Of a stretch of DNA of 64,000 nucleotides, positions 10,354 to 22,304 are shown piece by piece. Each line of letters begins with the position of its first letter. The first letter of the stretch is position 1. The position numbers were made by a program, and so were the translations under genes. Under the pieces are notes generated by a model. It made no database searches and was not told where the DNA came from. It saw only the letters and a program-made list of their open reading frames with translations. The stretch is from Hofstenia miamia (Eukaryota > Xenacoelomorpha > Acoela > Hofsteniidae), in contig CABFPE010001062.1 in the NCBI GenBank assembly GCA_900660155.1, positions 4,941 to 68,940 of the forward strand. Direction: 5' to 3'.

Positions 10354-12740
10354 ATGACTGAATTAATTGTACTAAGCGATTCTGAAATAGAATATGTTCA
10401 AAGGGTTGATGAATCGATTGCTCATGTTTGTCAAAATCTTGAGCAGTGTGAGCAAAATGGTTCTCTTTTAGATTCGTCTACTGTTGATTTTTGCCCTAAT
10501 GTAGCAAATAGAATTTCTCAAAGCAATGTATATTTGGCTAGTTGTTTGTCAACTATAGAGTGCAATAACGTACCTTTTTATTTGAACTTTATGGAACGTA
10601 TTTCCGATAAATGCAAAAATCGTGATAAGCTTTTAATTCCATTATGTGACAGCGTTCACTATAATGGCATAGTTGTTGATTTTTCTGTTAATACTATAAC
10701 ATTTTATGATTCATTAGTAAATATTGACAATGGTAAGAATATAATTTTTAATATTATGAAATTTTTTACTTTAAAAAATTCTTTTAAATTAATATTTTAT
10801 CATCAAAAACCTGTTCAATTCGACGGTTTTTCTTGTGGGGCATGGTTGATAGTTCATTTGTCGTCAGTTTTATTGAAACTAACTGTGCCTTCCAATGTAA
10901 ATCAGGTTTTTAATTTTATTAATGAAAATATTATTGCTTACCGCACTAATTGTACTGTCAAAGTTGCATGGGATTCTGATTATGAAAGTGATTCAACTTT
11001 ACCCTATGGCAAAATAGACATTCATCCTAGCTTTAAAGTTAAACAGGAAGATTTAAAGGAAAATATCAATGAGGAACGACTTCCTGTTAATGAATCTTTA
11101 GATAAAAACATATCAATTGGTAGTCCTTTACCTCAAAATAAGTTCTTGGACTGTAGATCAGTAATACATCTTCTTAGAACTTCTGATGAGGCATGTATAT
11201 ATGATAGTATCCCTAACGGTTATAAAGAGAATGTCTATATTATATTAAGGATACCTGCAAATTCATCAAATCGAAATTTTTATTCTGATGATGCTGGCAT
11301 TTGGTGTAGACAATCCTTTAAAACATCTTATTTTGTTGATTCTAATGTAATAACTTTCTTTAAAAAAAGCAAAGGAATATTTGTTAAAGAGAAAAAAGTT
11401 TGTAAAAAATCAGTATTTGAAATTTTGGATCCTCAACCTGTAAACGTTATTAAATTTTCTACTTATTATGCTGTATCCAAAAAAAATTCTCAGTACAAAA
11501 GAAAAATTAGCAGTCTTGATGGACATGGTTTCCCTAATAACTTGGCTTTGGTTGAGTATGTTGGTAAATTCCCTGGTCTGTCAAGACATGGGAATAGCAA
11601 ACATGAAATTCCTTTTATCAGAACTAACCCAAAATCTATTGAAAATTTTCGTGAAGAATTGAAATCTTCAAAACCTTCAGCTGTATATTGCTCTAATATC
11701 CGGGCTGAAAAAGTAACTGAACAGCCGCGAAATCTACAGCAATTGTATAATTTAAAAAATGATGTTAGAAATGATGATAAAGCATTGAACAATTTCGCTA
11801 ATGCAATGAAAGATGTTTACAGTCTTATAGTGTCGCATCCATTTGTTCAAGATATTCGCACCTCTAAAATGTCTCCACCTTCTATTGTTTTATATACTGA
11901 AAAGCAAATTGCAGATGTGATTGAAGAATGTATATATGGTAATTCTGTTTTAGGTGTTGATAAAACTTTTAACTTAGGTGATATGTTTGTGACAATCACA
12001 ACATATAAACATTCAAAATTATATAGAAAAAAAAGTTGGGGACCTCCTATAATTTGTGGACCTCTTTTTATTCATGGGTCTTCAACTTCAGATGTCTTTG
12101 CACATTTTTTTAATACTTTACGGAGTGCAATTGGCTCACATGATTTAACACATCTAGTTTTAGGTTCCGACAATGAAAAGGCTATAAGAAAGGCCATTAC
12201 TGAATGTTTACCTAAATGTAAGGACATTTATTGCATTAGAGATTTAAAAAATAATTTTAAGCATTTTCTCATTAATATCAGAATTTCTTTTACAGACTGA
12301 TCACTGATTGATAGAGCTATTTTTGGAGAAGATGGTCTTATATCTGTAACTAATATTGGAAAGTTTCAGATAATATCAAATCACCTTGAAGCAGAATTCA
12401 AGAAAATCTCACCACGCTTAAGTAATTATTTCAATAATCAATTAAGGTATCCCTTAGAGTGCAATTTTAAAAATGGTTATCAAAGTTGGACTAACAATAA
12501 TTGTGAGTCTTTCAACCACGTACTTAAGCAAAAATTTGACTGGAAAAGATTCTCTTTACCAAAAATGATAGACAACTTATATAAAATTATCGATATACAA
12601 TTTGTGAGTTTCAGCGAGCTTTAGTAGGTATGGGTGAATATTCTTTACGTAATAATAGCTATATTGATTACATCAAAATTTTTTTATCTACAAAAGAAAA
12701 AAGTATTGTTAATAAATTAGTTGCTTTGTATGCAAATTGA
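10354..12740 (+). pseudogene. Ulp1/C48-like protease fused to MULE transposase (two lesions)
   Basis: A 648-codon frame opens at ATG 10354 and ends at TGA 12298-12300. N-terminal part: H102 in SVHYNGIVVDF, D119 in YDS, Q155 and C161 in QFDGFSCGAW; this is the His-Asp-Gln-Cys order of Ulp1/SENP (C48) deSUMOylase-like proteases. Residues about 270-375 form an unrecognised middle region. From about 510: D536 in LGVDKTFNLGD and D606 in VLGSDNEKAI match the first two catalytic aspartates of MULE transposases. After the in-frame TGA the same frame continues with SLIDRAIFG and WTNNNCESFNHVLKQ, which would hold the third acidic residue; near 12600-12604 one base is missing and RALVGMGEYSLRNN follows in the next frame to TGA 12738. 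Transposases of this type cut and paste the element. The protease fusion recalls Ulp1-bearing MULEs of plants and KDZ elements, but here it is one frame. Dead or nearly so; otherwise well preserved. Confidence 0.8.
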
Positions 12741-12952
12741 TTCCCGCGAGATTATCATTTTATGTAATAGTTAGTGAACTTAACTCAGTTTCATAAGAAC
12801 TTTGTTATGTATAATACACATCTTTTTATGTGTTGTCAATTGGTGAGCAGTTTACAATTTGCAGTGTGTATCCAACACATACAAAAGACGGCACTGTGAT
12901 AAAATTATTTTGTAAAACAAAAATTGTTTTTTTCTTTGTTGAAATTCTAGTA

Positions 12953-13023
12953 ATGAACAGACTGGGGTTCAACCAGTAATCTCTCAGTAAAAACTGAGTG
13001 TGTTATCATTACACCACTGTTCA
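12953..13023 (-). tRNA. tRNA-like cloverleaf inside the MULE (probably a pseudogene or SINE-like head)
   Basis: Read on the minus strand from 13023: acceptor TGAACAG pairs perfectly with CTGTTCA at the 3' end; D arm GTGT/ACAC; anticodon arm CTCAG/CTGAG; a 5-nt variable region; T arm ACTGG/CCAGT with a 7-nt loop. All four stems pair fully. The anticodon loop is TTTTTA, one base short, so a Lys-like TTT anticodon is only tentative, and the T loop lacks the normal TTC. No CCA is encoded. It sits 98 bp inside the right inverted repeat. Confidence 0.4.
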
Positions 13024-13121
13024 CTTAATTCAATTCTAAACCTTATTTGTTATAACATTTGGTTGTTACTAAAATTCCATCCTGTCCGCACACATAACAC
13101 ATAGTTTGAATATTAGCATAG

Positions 13122-14428
13122 CAATCACATGAAACCTCTGTAAATCAAATAAACCTTAAATGGTGTGTAAGTTGATAAAGTTGTATCAATCTGTAAATGT
13201 GTACAAAAAGTGAAAAAAACATGGAAAGTTGATGAATGTGTATCAGTCTATAAACACATACAAAAGTGAGCAATGTGGAAAAGTCGATGAATGTGTGTCA
13301 GTCTATAAACACGTACAAAAGTGAACAATATGGAAAAGTTGATAAAAGATGAATCAGTCACCAAATGTGTGCAACCTGTAAAAAAACATGGAAAGTCAAT
13401 GAATGTGTATCAGTCTATAAACCCGTACAAAAGTGAACAAAGTGGAAAAGTTGATAAAAGATGAATCAGTCACCAAACGTATACAACCCAAAAAAATCAA
13501 ATAAAACAAAAGAGAGTGTAAAGAAAAGTTGGCCGTATAAAAGTTGGTAAATGATGTAAACTTTTATAATTATATTTGAAATGTATCTATAAATTATATT
13601 AATAAATAAAATTGCATGCAGCATTTTTTGGAGGCAAATTTCGGTTTTATACATAGCTTGTGTTTTTACTCTTTCCGAAAATATACATTGGTTTTATTAT
13701 GTATTACGCCTTTCAGTATAGCGAATATGCAATATTTGTTTAATTTCTATATTTAATATTTTCCACATGTATTAACGAAATAGTTTTAAAATAGTTTGTT
13801 TGCTTAGAAACAAAAATGTTGTTTACGTAAAATGAAATTGTGTTTTGAAAACAAAATGTAGACTTTTTGTATGTATTTCCGAAATAACAGGATAAACACT
13901 GAACGTGTAAGCTTTTCAAAGTTATGTAAAATTGATTAACAAAAATGGCGTGTGTGATAGTGAAGTGTATTGACAAAAACGAAAATGCGGTTTTTTGAAA
14001 GTTCTCAAATTACATTGTATGTGTGTAATCATTAGAAATCATGGAAAATGGATCAACAAAACGTAATGTAATGTATGTAAGCAAGTGTGAAATACTGATA
14101 TATATATTAACAAAATGAAAAATGGTCATTTATACCAAAAACAGTGTCAAATTGGCCCTAACATGAATCACCATAAAATCAATTAAAAAACCAATTAGTG
14201 ATAGTTGTCAAAAAGCACTTTGCGAGTTACCCTCACCTGTCAAAAAATAACCCCAACCTGTCAAAAAATGCATTAGTAGAACTGTCAATCAATGTTTGTT
14301 AAGTAGATGAGTCAGCACTTAAAACAAGTCTCTGATATTCACTAACTATCACGTGACATGTGACATCATAAGCTCTCGACTAATCAGAGGCGTTTTTGTG
14401 TGTTCTCCTTCTGCCCCCTCTAAGTACT
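13122..14428 (-). repeat. right terminal inverted repeat of the MULE
   Basis: Inverse of the left repeat 7278-8314, with the same iterated subterminal units (near 13240-13500). It is longer than the left arm because of an extra 280 bp at 14014-14293. Scattered single-base differences between arms show the insertion is not recent. Confidence 0.75.
14014..14293. repeat. 280-bp segment present only in the right MULE arm
   Basis: The left arm joins AATTAC directly to the inverse equivalent of GTTTGTTAAG; the right arm has 280 bp between them. The segment contains two direct CCTGTCAAAAAAT units near 14232-14272. No target duplication or inverted termini are evident, so it may be ancestral arm sequence lost from the left arm rather than an insertion. 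Confidence 0.5.
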
Positions 14429-14435
14429 CTGCCCT

Positions 14436-14630
14436 CAGGGGCGTACCCAGGATTTTCTGACGGGGGACATCATTGTATTGAGAAAATAGACCCTAAAAAT
14501 GCATTTCACGATCCTAGATTTTAAGTTTTTCAATTTTTTACGAAAAATTTTTTGATTTATCTGGTCAAAATTAAATTTGGAAACCTGACGGGGGGGGACA
14601 TTCCACCATGTCCCCCCTGGGTACGCACTG
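14436..14630. mobile_element. 195-bp hAT-like MITE
   Basis: Begins CAGGGGCGTACCCAGGA and ends CCTGGGTACGCACTG, i.e. inverted termini of about 15 bp with the CAGGG start usual for hAT. Flanked by TCTGCCCT (14428-14435) and ACTGCCCT (14631-14638), an 8-bp duplication with one mismatch, the size expected for hAT. It landed at the right MULE border. Its interior (CCCTAAAAATGCATTTCACG) is shared with the copy at 24839-25065. Confidence 0.75.
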
Positions 14631-14638
14631 ACTGCCCT

Positions 14639-15460
14639 ACTATTAATTTAAACACATGCAAATATTTCTATATGAAAACGAAATGTAAAACAATAAAATC
14701 AATAAATATTTGAGAGACTAACACAGGCTAGAAATAAGTCTAATTACATCAACAGATTTTTAAATAGAAACAAGAACATATATTGCACTATAGAAAAAAT
14801 TAATATAAATAGCAAAATTATAGGTAACCATAAGTTAAACGCAGATTGTATGAACTCCTTTTAAAAAAACCATGGATCATATCATGGTGAATATATTCAA
14901 TACAAAAATAATACTAAGCAATTTAGTTTAAACTACATTAATAAGGTTGAAATACTAAAAACTGCTAAAAAATTGAACCCCAATGTTTTTAGAGGAAACT
15001 GTGGAATGCATACACTCATTTTCAAAACGTATTTTTCATATTTTCTGAACAACTTTCAATGCTACTAATTATAGACCAATTACAGTAACTAATCCACCGT
15101 CAAAAATATTAGAAAGGATGCTATGCAATCAGATTAATACATATTTAAAAAATAATATCATTTTATCAAACCAGTTTGGCTTTAGAAAGGGATTAAGTCC
15201 CAAAGATGCCTTGCTATGCTTGATGGAAACTTCGTTTTTATTTCAACAATAATGACTGTAGTAGTGTAGCTTGATTAGATTTGAGCAAGGCATTTGACAA
15301 TTTAGACTTTGATATACTAGATAAGTATTTTAAGTGAAAAACACCTTTTCAGATTATACTACAAAATTATACACTATAACCCACTGTACTTGGCCCCATA
15401 ATTTTCAACATATACATCAATGATGTAAATGCATATTTAAAAAACTACCAGATAATTCAA
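14639..15460 (+). pseudogene. LINE reverse transcriptase, downstream half of the MULE-split LINE
   Basis: The + strand reads NYRPITVTNPPSKILERML (about 15066), NQFGFRKGLSP (about 15172), LDLSKAFDNLDFDILDKYF (about 15276-15332), GPIIFNIYINDVN (about 15393) and IQYAD at the (TA)n border. These are RT motifs 1, 2, A and C in order. Frame changes and stops are frequent. Together with 6850-7277 this is one CR1/Jockey-like LINE cut in two by the MULE. The 3' end is lost in a (TA)n tract. Confidence 0.6.
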
Positions 15461-15745
15461 TATGCTGATATATATATATATACATATATGGGCCCTTAGT
15501 AACATAGCAATTTGAACAAAAATTACAAAGGGCCCAAAACGTTCAATTTTCCTTGTGACAAAGAGCCCTTGCTCGTACAGAACCATTTTTGCTTTTTTTG
15601 AGATTTTTTTACTAATGTGTACTTAAATACATTATTAAATATTGTTTGAGCTACTTGTAAAAAATTTTTATTTTGGCGGGAATTTTTTTCCAATCAGGCC
15701 CTTTGTAACACCTTCACATATATGTGCCCTTTGTAACAACTTAAA
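15461..15745. repeat. (TA)n-bounded locus with iterated GGCCCTTTGTAAC motif
   Basis: After a (TA)n tract, the motif occurs five times in both orientations: GGGCCCTTAGTAAC (15489), inverse TTACAAAGGGCCC (15525), inverse GTGACAAAGAGCCC (15555), GGCCCTTTGTAAC (15698) and GTGCCCTTTGTAAC (15724). No coding capacity. Possibly a MITE with repeated binding sites; not a recognised family. Confidence 0.4.
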
Positions 15746-15777
15746 CTGATTAAACTTAATTCTGCAGTTGCATTCAT

Positions 15778-16000
15778 TTTGGAATATGGCCAAACAACAT
15801 TTATTTGTTTTTTTATTGTTTTTAATTTAAAAATTGTTTATTTCAGGGATCCACTATCAAGTTTTCCCACAGAATCCCAATCCTTAATNTTTGGAATATG
15901 GCCAAACAACATTTATTTGTTTTTTTATTGTTTTTAATTCAAAAATTGTTTATTTCAGGGATTCACTATCAAGTTTTCCCACAGAATCCCAATCCTTAAT
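15778..16000. repeat. 111-bp tandem duplication around a single N (probable assembly artefact)
   Basis: 15778-15888 and 15890-16000 are the same 111 bases with two visible differences (ATTTAAAA/ATTCAAAA and GGATCCAC/GGATTCAC); one N sits at 15889 exactly between them. The pattern fits two overlapping contig ends, perhaps two haplotypes, placed side by side without merging. Confidence 0.7.
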
Positions 16001-19000
16001 TTCTAATAAATGAATTGCCATTAAACTGTGATTTTGAGCTTCAAATACCTCTAATTTGTGCTGCATTTGAACTAAGCATTTTAAGAACTCAATTTACATA
16101 ACTTCAATAAGCTGCAAGTGTTATACTAGCAAGTTGCAACACTTGTGGGGTTATTTCAACAATGCCAAATGGGGTCTACATATATGTATATGATTCAAAA
16201 TTCCACAGGAACCCACTAATGGGGGGGGGGTCCATAAAAAAAGACTTCAGATCAGAGTTGCACACCAGCCTGCAGGCTTTACCACAGGCCATATTTTTGC
16301 AGGCTTTACCGGCCATAATCAATAAAGAATTGAGTGGTTTCTCTTAATTACATATTAACCTTTTATATTAAGGTAATACTGTAACGAATGTAGCCGCTGT
16401 AAGTAACTTTAATGTGAAAGTGAATCTAGTCTAGTGAATCTAAGTCTAAAAATTATGAATGTGTACATACAGAATCATATGAATGAAGGTGCACTTTTTT
16501 TCACGTGGATGAGGACTAAGGATTAAAATTTCAAACACACATCAATGAAATCATAGTTGAGAATTCTTAAGTATGTATAACTAATAAAACCATTCAAAAA
16601 TATATTTTGAATTACAGAGCCAATGTCAATTTCCTTATAAATTATTCCCTCTAAATTTATTTGATTTTATATTATATTTTACTAAATCTTAATTATTGGT
16701 AGTAATAGTCTAGGTAGGCAATTCTCTTTGGTATTTAGACTTAATTGAAATGATCTGTTAATATACTTTCAATGATTTTGAGATATTTTGCTTCAGCATT
16801 ATTAAAAATTCTTACGTCCTAACCTAGACCACAATTTTAAGATGTCTTGAAATGGTAGGATTGCAAATATTTTCATCTTAATTTCTAATTAGTTTTTATA
16901 GGGTCAAGTCACTATGTTTATGTGCTGTGATATTATATTAATTTTAAATGAATTTAAATGAAAAATATTATAATATAAAATTTTGAGATGGTGATGTCAC
17001 AATATTGTAGTGTATTGTGCAACTTATTGCTAGAATATTCCTATATATTGAAATATCACACTATATTAACAATGCAATACACCCAATGCTGTATACATAT
17101 ACAAACTAATAACTTGCTTTAAAATCTAAAACAATGTTTAGTATGACAACTGAATTTTATAATGATTTTCTAGTAAAAATATCTTTAATTTCATACAATT
17201 ACTGTTCAATTGTTTAATATGCTCATTTACAGCAATAGTCTTTGAACAGCACTTTGCAACAACTCAAGACATCATATTCAGCATATGTAATGACTTGCAT
17301 AACAATACCATAATTTCCCAATTTTACACTTGAGTCATCTTAAATTGAATAGTCTTTATGTACTAGAATGCCATTAAACACGTTCAAGACAACTTAGTAG
17401 TTCACAAAAAGACCAAAACAAAAAAAAACATGAATCAATGGCAGTCTTTGTATATGTAAAGAATCTCGAAGAAAATCTATTTGAAACCAAAAGAAGAAAA
17501 TGTCTCTAAAAACACACTGCACTGAAATCCGTCACCATTCTCTAAAAAGCCAAAAATTACTATAACTATATAAGTTATAAAGTTAAAATGAACCTTAAAA
17601 AGTTTTGAAAACTTCATGTAATAATAAAACGTACAGATGCTTTCCGAAAGTTTCACAAATTCTCAAAATATTTCTTTACATTTTGAAAATCTCATATATT
17701 TTTCTTGCTGATACAAAGATACCTTATCAAATTTATACTGACCTCTTACTTTGAAGTATGACTTTGATTATTTTCAAGCTCATACTTTTGTCTATGGTAG
17801 AGTTGTAATAGAACAGGTTTTTAAAAGGGGGGATTTACATTGATTTTCTGATTTTCATTTATAATTCATTTTCTTGAGAACTATCTATCAGAGAGAAAAT
17901 TCAAACATATTACCATATATGTTTTTAAAAACTTTATGATGATACCTTGAATTTTTATATTCAAGAAGATAAATCTTTACAAAATATCTTTTCTTTATAT
18001 TTTCAAAATCCATCTTCTCAATTATGACATCATCAATCTCTTCAACTATATTTTTCTGAATTATAATATGATTACACAGATCTCTATATAGGGGTTTTTG
18101 ATAAAATGATTTTCTACAAAGGAATATTGATGGGTTTTAGCTCCATTTTTTCAAAGTTGAACTGTATAAATAATAATACTATTGAGAAAAACCAATATAG
18201 CACTTAAGCAGTGAGTTACAGTTTGCATTTCTACTTTATTTTATCAAAATCTCATCACAAGTTTTGGAGCTATAAGAATTCTTGTGTGTGAAAGTATGTT
18301 ACATATCAAAAGTTGAGAAATTGATAAGTGAAAAGTAAAAAATGCATCACTACTATAAGAGTTCTTGGTCTAGAACCTGACATATAGATTCTGTAACTAA
18401 GTCATTTTGAGGAACAATGAAAAATGAGGAATTTGGATTTTTTCCACAATGGACCAATTTTTTCAATCTACAGTAGTGATATGAAAATTTGAAGAAATGC
18501 AAAAACAATGATTATGTAGCTATATATTGTACATTTTCGGAATCTTCAGTTCCGCAATAAAACACTATTTGAAAAACTTGAGGGAAACAATCATTTTTTA
18601 TGCAACCTTCTTAACCTAGGATTAAAAAATTTCACTAAAACCACAAAAAATGTTTACTGACATTTTAAAGTTCGTAAAAATTGTCTGGAATTTGCGTGAA
18701 ATTGACTTGGAACATCTAAAAACATTCTACAAAACAAAGAATGAAATTATATCTGCTTTGCATGGAAAATGCAGTAAGACAATTTTTTCCACCAAAAGAT
18801 ATTCAACTCAATTTAATTACTAAACAGTGATAATTTATAATATTTACAAATGACGTAAATATCAGCAACAAAAAAATTAGATAATACGTGAAATGTTCAT
18901 TAACGTGACATAAAAAACAATTGTGATAACAGCTTTAGTGTCAACACTGTGTAAACAAGCGAGTTGCATAATGTTCATAAATTTTGCATGAATTTACATG

Positions 19001-20389
19001 ACATTTATAAAAACCATGAAAGATTTCCGATAACCAGAATAAATTTATTCAAAATATACTTTAACTATTGCCAATATAATGTAATTTTTTCGACTTTTAA
19101 GAATCATATTTAAAAAAATCTTCTAGACATTTGATGACATTTAAGTAGCTAAGTAAAGCAGTTGTGAAAAAGCTTGTGATTGCAAAAAAACACTAAAGCT
19201 TATGGTGTGGGCATCGTTATTAACAAGTGCATTCTCCTCAAAATGCATATGCAAACAATTCTTTTTCTTGCATTGATTACTCTGACAGATTGACATTAAT
19301 TTCTAAACTAGAGAATTAATCTGCCCAAAAATTCTTAAAAGTTGTACAGCAATCAGTTAATTGGCATATTACTATAGTTATGATACCTTTTCAATTAACA
19401 TGTTCTATATCTTTATAAATGGATTGAAAAGATATAAATTGTAGTATATGGAGATAACAGTCAATTTAACTATATAGGCAACCTCCAGTCTTTGAAATCT
19501 AAGTAGATTTTGTTGATAATTCTTTCTTAGCATTTTCATCCTAGCATTGATTAAAATTCAAACAGAAAAATTATCTAGAACATTTTGTAGGCTGTCATTT
19601 ATGTTGGCATGATTTTTTCCTATTGGATTAGGAAATTATCCTCTCATGTTAAATGATTTATCAGTAAATGCAATGTATTTGCTTTTTGATTTTCAAAAAT
19701 AATAGAATTAATCTTGACTTTTGGAAATGTTTTGATCACCAAAAAACTTGAGAAACTATTATTTTACAATATTGAGAATTAATACCCCATTTGTTTAAAT
19801 GATACCAAATCAAGTTTTTGAAGTGCAATAACAACTTTTTTAGCATTAGGAAAATCATTTACTTACAAGTTTTAAAGCATTATCGGATCCAACTATTAAG
19901 TCAGGATGATTTGTTTCATTAAAAGCCATATGTAAACAGTTAAAAGTAAGAATCACCAGTAAGCAATGGGTGTGATTTTGAAGATTTCAGCAAAAATTAT
20001 ACAGTAGTTATTTAAAAAAGATCACAAATTAAACGTTTTGTCATGCTTTTTGCTAAAGAATACACTAATTAAAATTTTGAAAATCAGTACACCACAAATA
20101 TATGAGAACATATTTTTTTGAAAATATACCATGCTAGACAAAAGGATTATCAACCTTCATATTGACCTAGGGGATATTGTTTACAAAATGTCAATTGGAA
20201 AAAGCTTCAACTTTCATTATGGGATGCTAAGAAAAGGTTGTTAGTTTACCACCTTTAATATAATTTTACAGGGTACTGATATAGAGCAATATTTTCATTA
20301 AATACCAACAATATGTTACTTTCAATGAAAAAGTGAGTTGCCTTTAGCCTCAGAATATTTACCATGGAAGAAACAGAAAACACTCTTTT
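16001..20389. other. AT-rich sequence, no gene recognised
   Basis: No frame above 61 codons and no recognisable protein. A G-run at 16220-16229 is followed by two direct copies of TGCAGGCTTTACC (16270-16310). The rest has no detectable repeat structure by eye. Confidence 0.5.
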
Positions 20390-21560
20390 CTCCAGGAACC
20401 ACTAAAAAAGATTGAATATCTATTCAGGGCTAGAATGGATAATCATGGGAGGCCATCCATTCTCCTTTTGTGAGAATTCGCTCACTCAAAAGTACGCAGG
20501 TGGCCTTCGCCCAATTTTTGTGGATACCCTTGTCAAATACATTGACAAACTGGCAATGAAAGTTGAAGAAAGGATTATACAAAATCTGCCAGATAAATTT
20601 TCTTTCCTTATTTCGAATTTATTCAGTCAAATCTCGAAAACGTTTAACATTCCAACATTGGTTGCATTAATGGACTGATTGCCAACAATGTAGCTTGCAA
20701 CAAAGCATTGACTAGAAAACTCAACATACCTATGATCAAATGTGCAAGCCATCAACTGAACTTAGCAGTGAGCAAATTTCTTCAAGACTACAAGTGCATC
20801 CTAGAAAAAATTCACCAGCTCATGATAAAAATGAAAATGGTGAAACAGAAAGCCGCCTTATCAAAGCACACTAGTCTGTGACCCGTGATTAGGAACAAAA
20901 CTCGCTGGACTTTGGCTCATAGTATGGCTCAATCATTTTAAGCAAATTTGCGATTACATACTGGAAACTGATTTAGAACTAACTCAGATCCTGCAGAAAA
21001 ACTGGGACTTGGCAAGCTTCTCAAAAAATTGGATGAAATAAACGCGGTTACTATGTACTTGCAGAATGAGAAAAATGTGTCGTTTTCAGTGATACGAACA
21101 CTTTTTGATGCTTTTATCACAAAATTTCCGGAAATGTCACACTACTTATCTGCTGATTCCGAAATAGTCACGAGCAGAAATTTCGAAAACACCATTGCAT
21201 AGAGAAGAAGTTTTCCTTGCTTTCCATAGAGGAGCAGCATTCAATTGTCACACTCTGAAAAGAAACCAAAGAGTAGCCTCCAACTCAACAAGATATTGGA
21301 TTGCAGCAAAAGTTCTAATCCAAAGTGAACATCGTCAGGAATAATCTTATATGCCAATGGACTGGATACCAAGAACTTCAAATATAGTTGAGCGGCTCTT
21401 CAATTGTGCAGCACAATTGGACAGCTCAGACATAACATCAATCCTATGCCTCTGGAGGCTACCAAGAATTATTGGGCAGCTGAGTTGGTATCAAAAATTT
21501 TGTGAACTCTGTATTAGCTACATAATTTATTTTACCCGTGTTATTTTAAAATTGTAGAAA
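20390..21560 (+). pseudogene. decayed hAT transposase
   Basis: Successive + strand frames follow the order of a hAT transposase: LEWIIMGGHPFSFCEN and KYIDKLAMKVEERI (20425-20590), then NNVACNKALTRKL and IKCASHQLNLAVSKFL (20690-20790), PVIRNKTRW (20882-20910), LKKLDEINAVTMYL and VIRTLFDAFITKFPEM (21020-21140), and finally the dimerisation-domain start MDWIPRTSNIVERLFN (about 21354-21400). The conserved TRW, ASH..NL and TSN..ERLF motifs are those of BED-type hAT proteins. At least four frame changes and several stops separate the blocks. No terminal repeats were found. Clearly inactive. Confidence 0.7.
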
Positions 21561-22304
21561 TGCTTTTTTATTGTTGTTTTGTAATACAGACACTTTGCCC
21601 CTGGATGCCCAGTTGGTATTTTCTGGATATTTGATGTTTCTATGGGTTAATGACGCTTCCTCTCTGTATGCATAAACAATAATTTTATATTTTTACATAA
21701 ATTCAATTATTGAAATTATTTATTTTTTCGTGGACTCCATAAAAATTATTTATGGTAAGAAAAAATTCTAAGGAATTATTTAGGGACGGGGCTCTTATTA
21801 CTTTTGAACCCCTGCCGGCATAGACGTCATTGAATATTCATTGGTAACCATTTTCAAAACATGCAAGATTGCACCGCTATATACAAAACAACATGTCTTG
21901 TTTATAAATTAGAATGTCGCAGGGAGGAAAACATTCTTTCATAGACAAAAACTTTCTGTTCAGATCAAATCCTTCAACAACTTCAATTTCAACCCATGGT
22001 TCAACTTCAATCCCGGTCTTAATATAATCAGGTTAATGTTATTCAAAGATGGAATTAAAATATAACTTCGAAGGATGCAATGTTAATTACAAGAAACTTT
22101 CTGTAATTCAATTATATGTACAAACCCACTTAAATTTTTTTTGGAAGAGAGTTATTGGCAAGAAAACAAAAATTGATGTTACAAACATGGACAATAGGAA
22201 AACAATAATTTTGAATTGCAATACCTTCTTAATCTGAAAATTGAAAACATGGAAGACTGCGTTTAAGAAATCAACAAATTCTTGGCGATATATCACAATA
22301 GATT
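21561..22304. other. no gene recognised
   Basis: Probably partly the 3' flank of the hAT remnant. The stretch 21724-21830 (GTGGACTCCATAAAAATTAT, then GGGACGGGGCTCTT) looks like transposon end sequence but has no partner found. Overlapping 62-codon frames on both strands at 22049-22296 have no support. Confidence 0.4.

Larger units (their letters stand above)
7278..14428 (+). mobile_element. MULE-type DNA transposon with Ulp1-transposase ORF and about 1-kb inverted repeats
   Basis: Roughly 7.15 kb bounded by inverted repeats starting AGTAGTTAGAGGGG on the left and AGTACTTAGAGGGG (inverse of the right end), with the hexamer CTGCCC directly repeated just outside (7272-7277 and 14429-14434). The element contains one long transposase frame on the + strand, a Polinton-like fossil fragment, a small palindromic insert, and a tRNA-like cloverleaf. 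It lies inside a LINE. MULEs usually make 8-11 bp target duplications, so the 6-bp repeat is either a decayed duplication or points to a related superfamily. The transposase has two lesions, so this copy is not autonomous. Confidence 0.75.

Noticed and set aside
11490-11792. 100-codon minus-strand frame
   Set aside because: Antisense shadow of the Ulp1-MULE frame.
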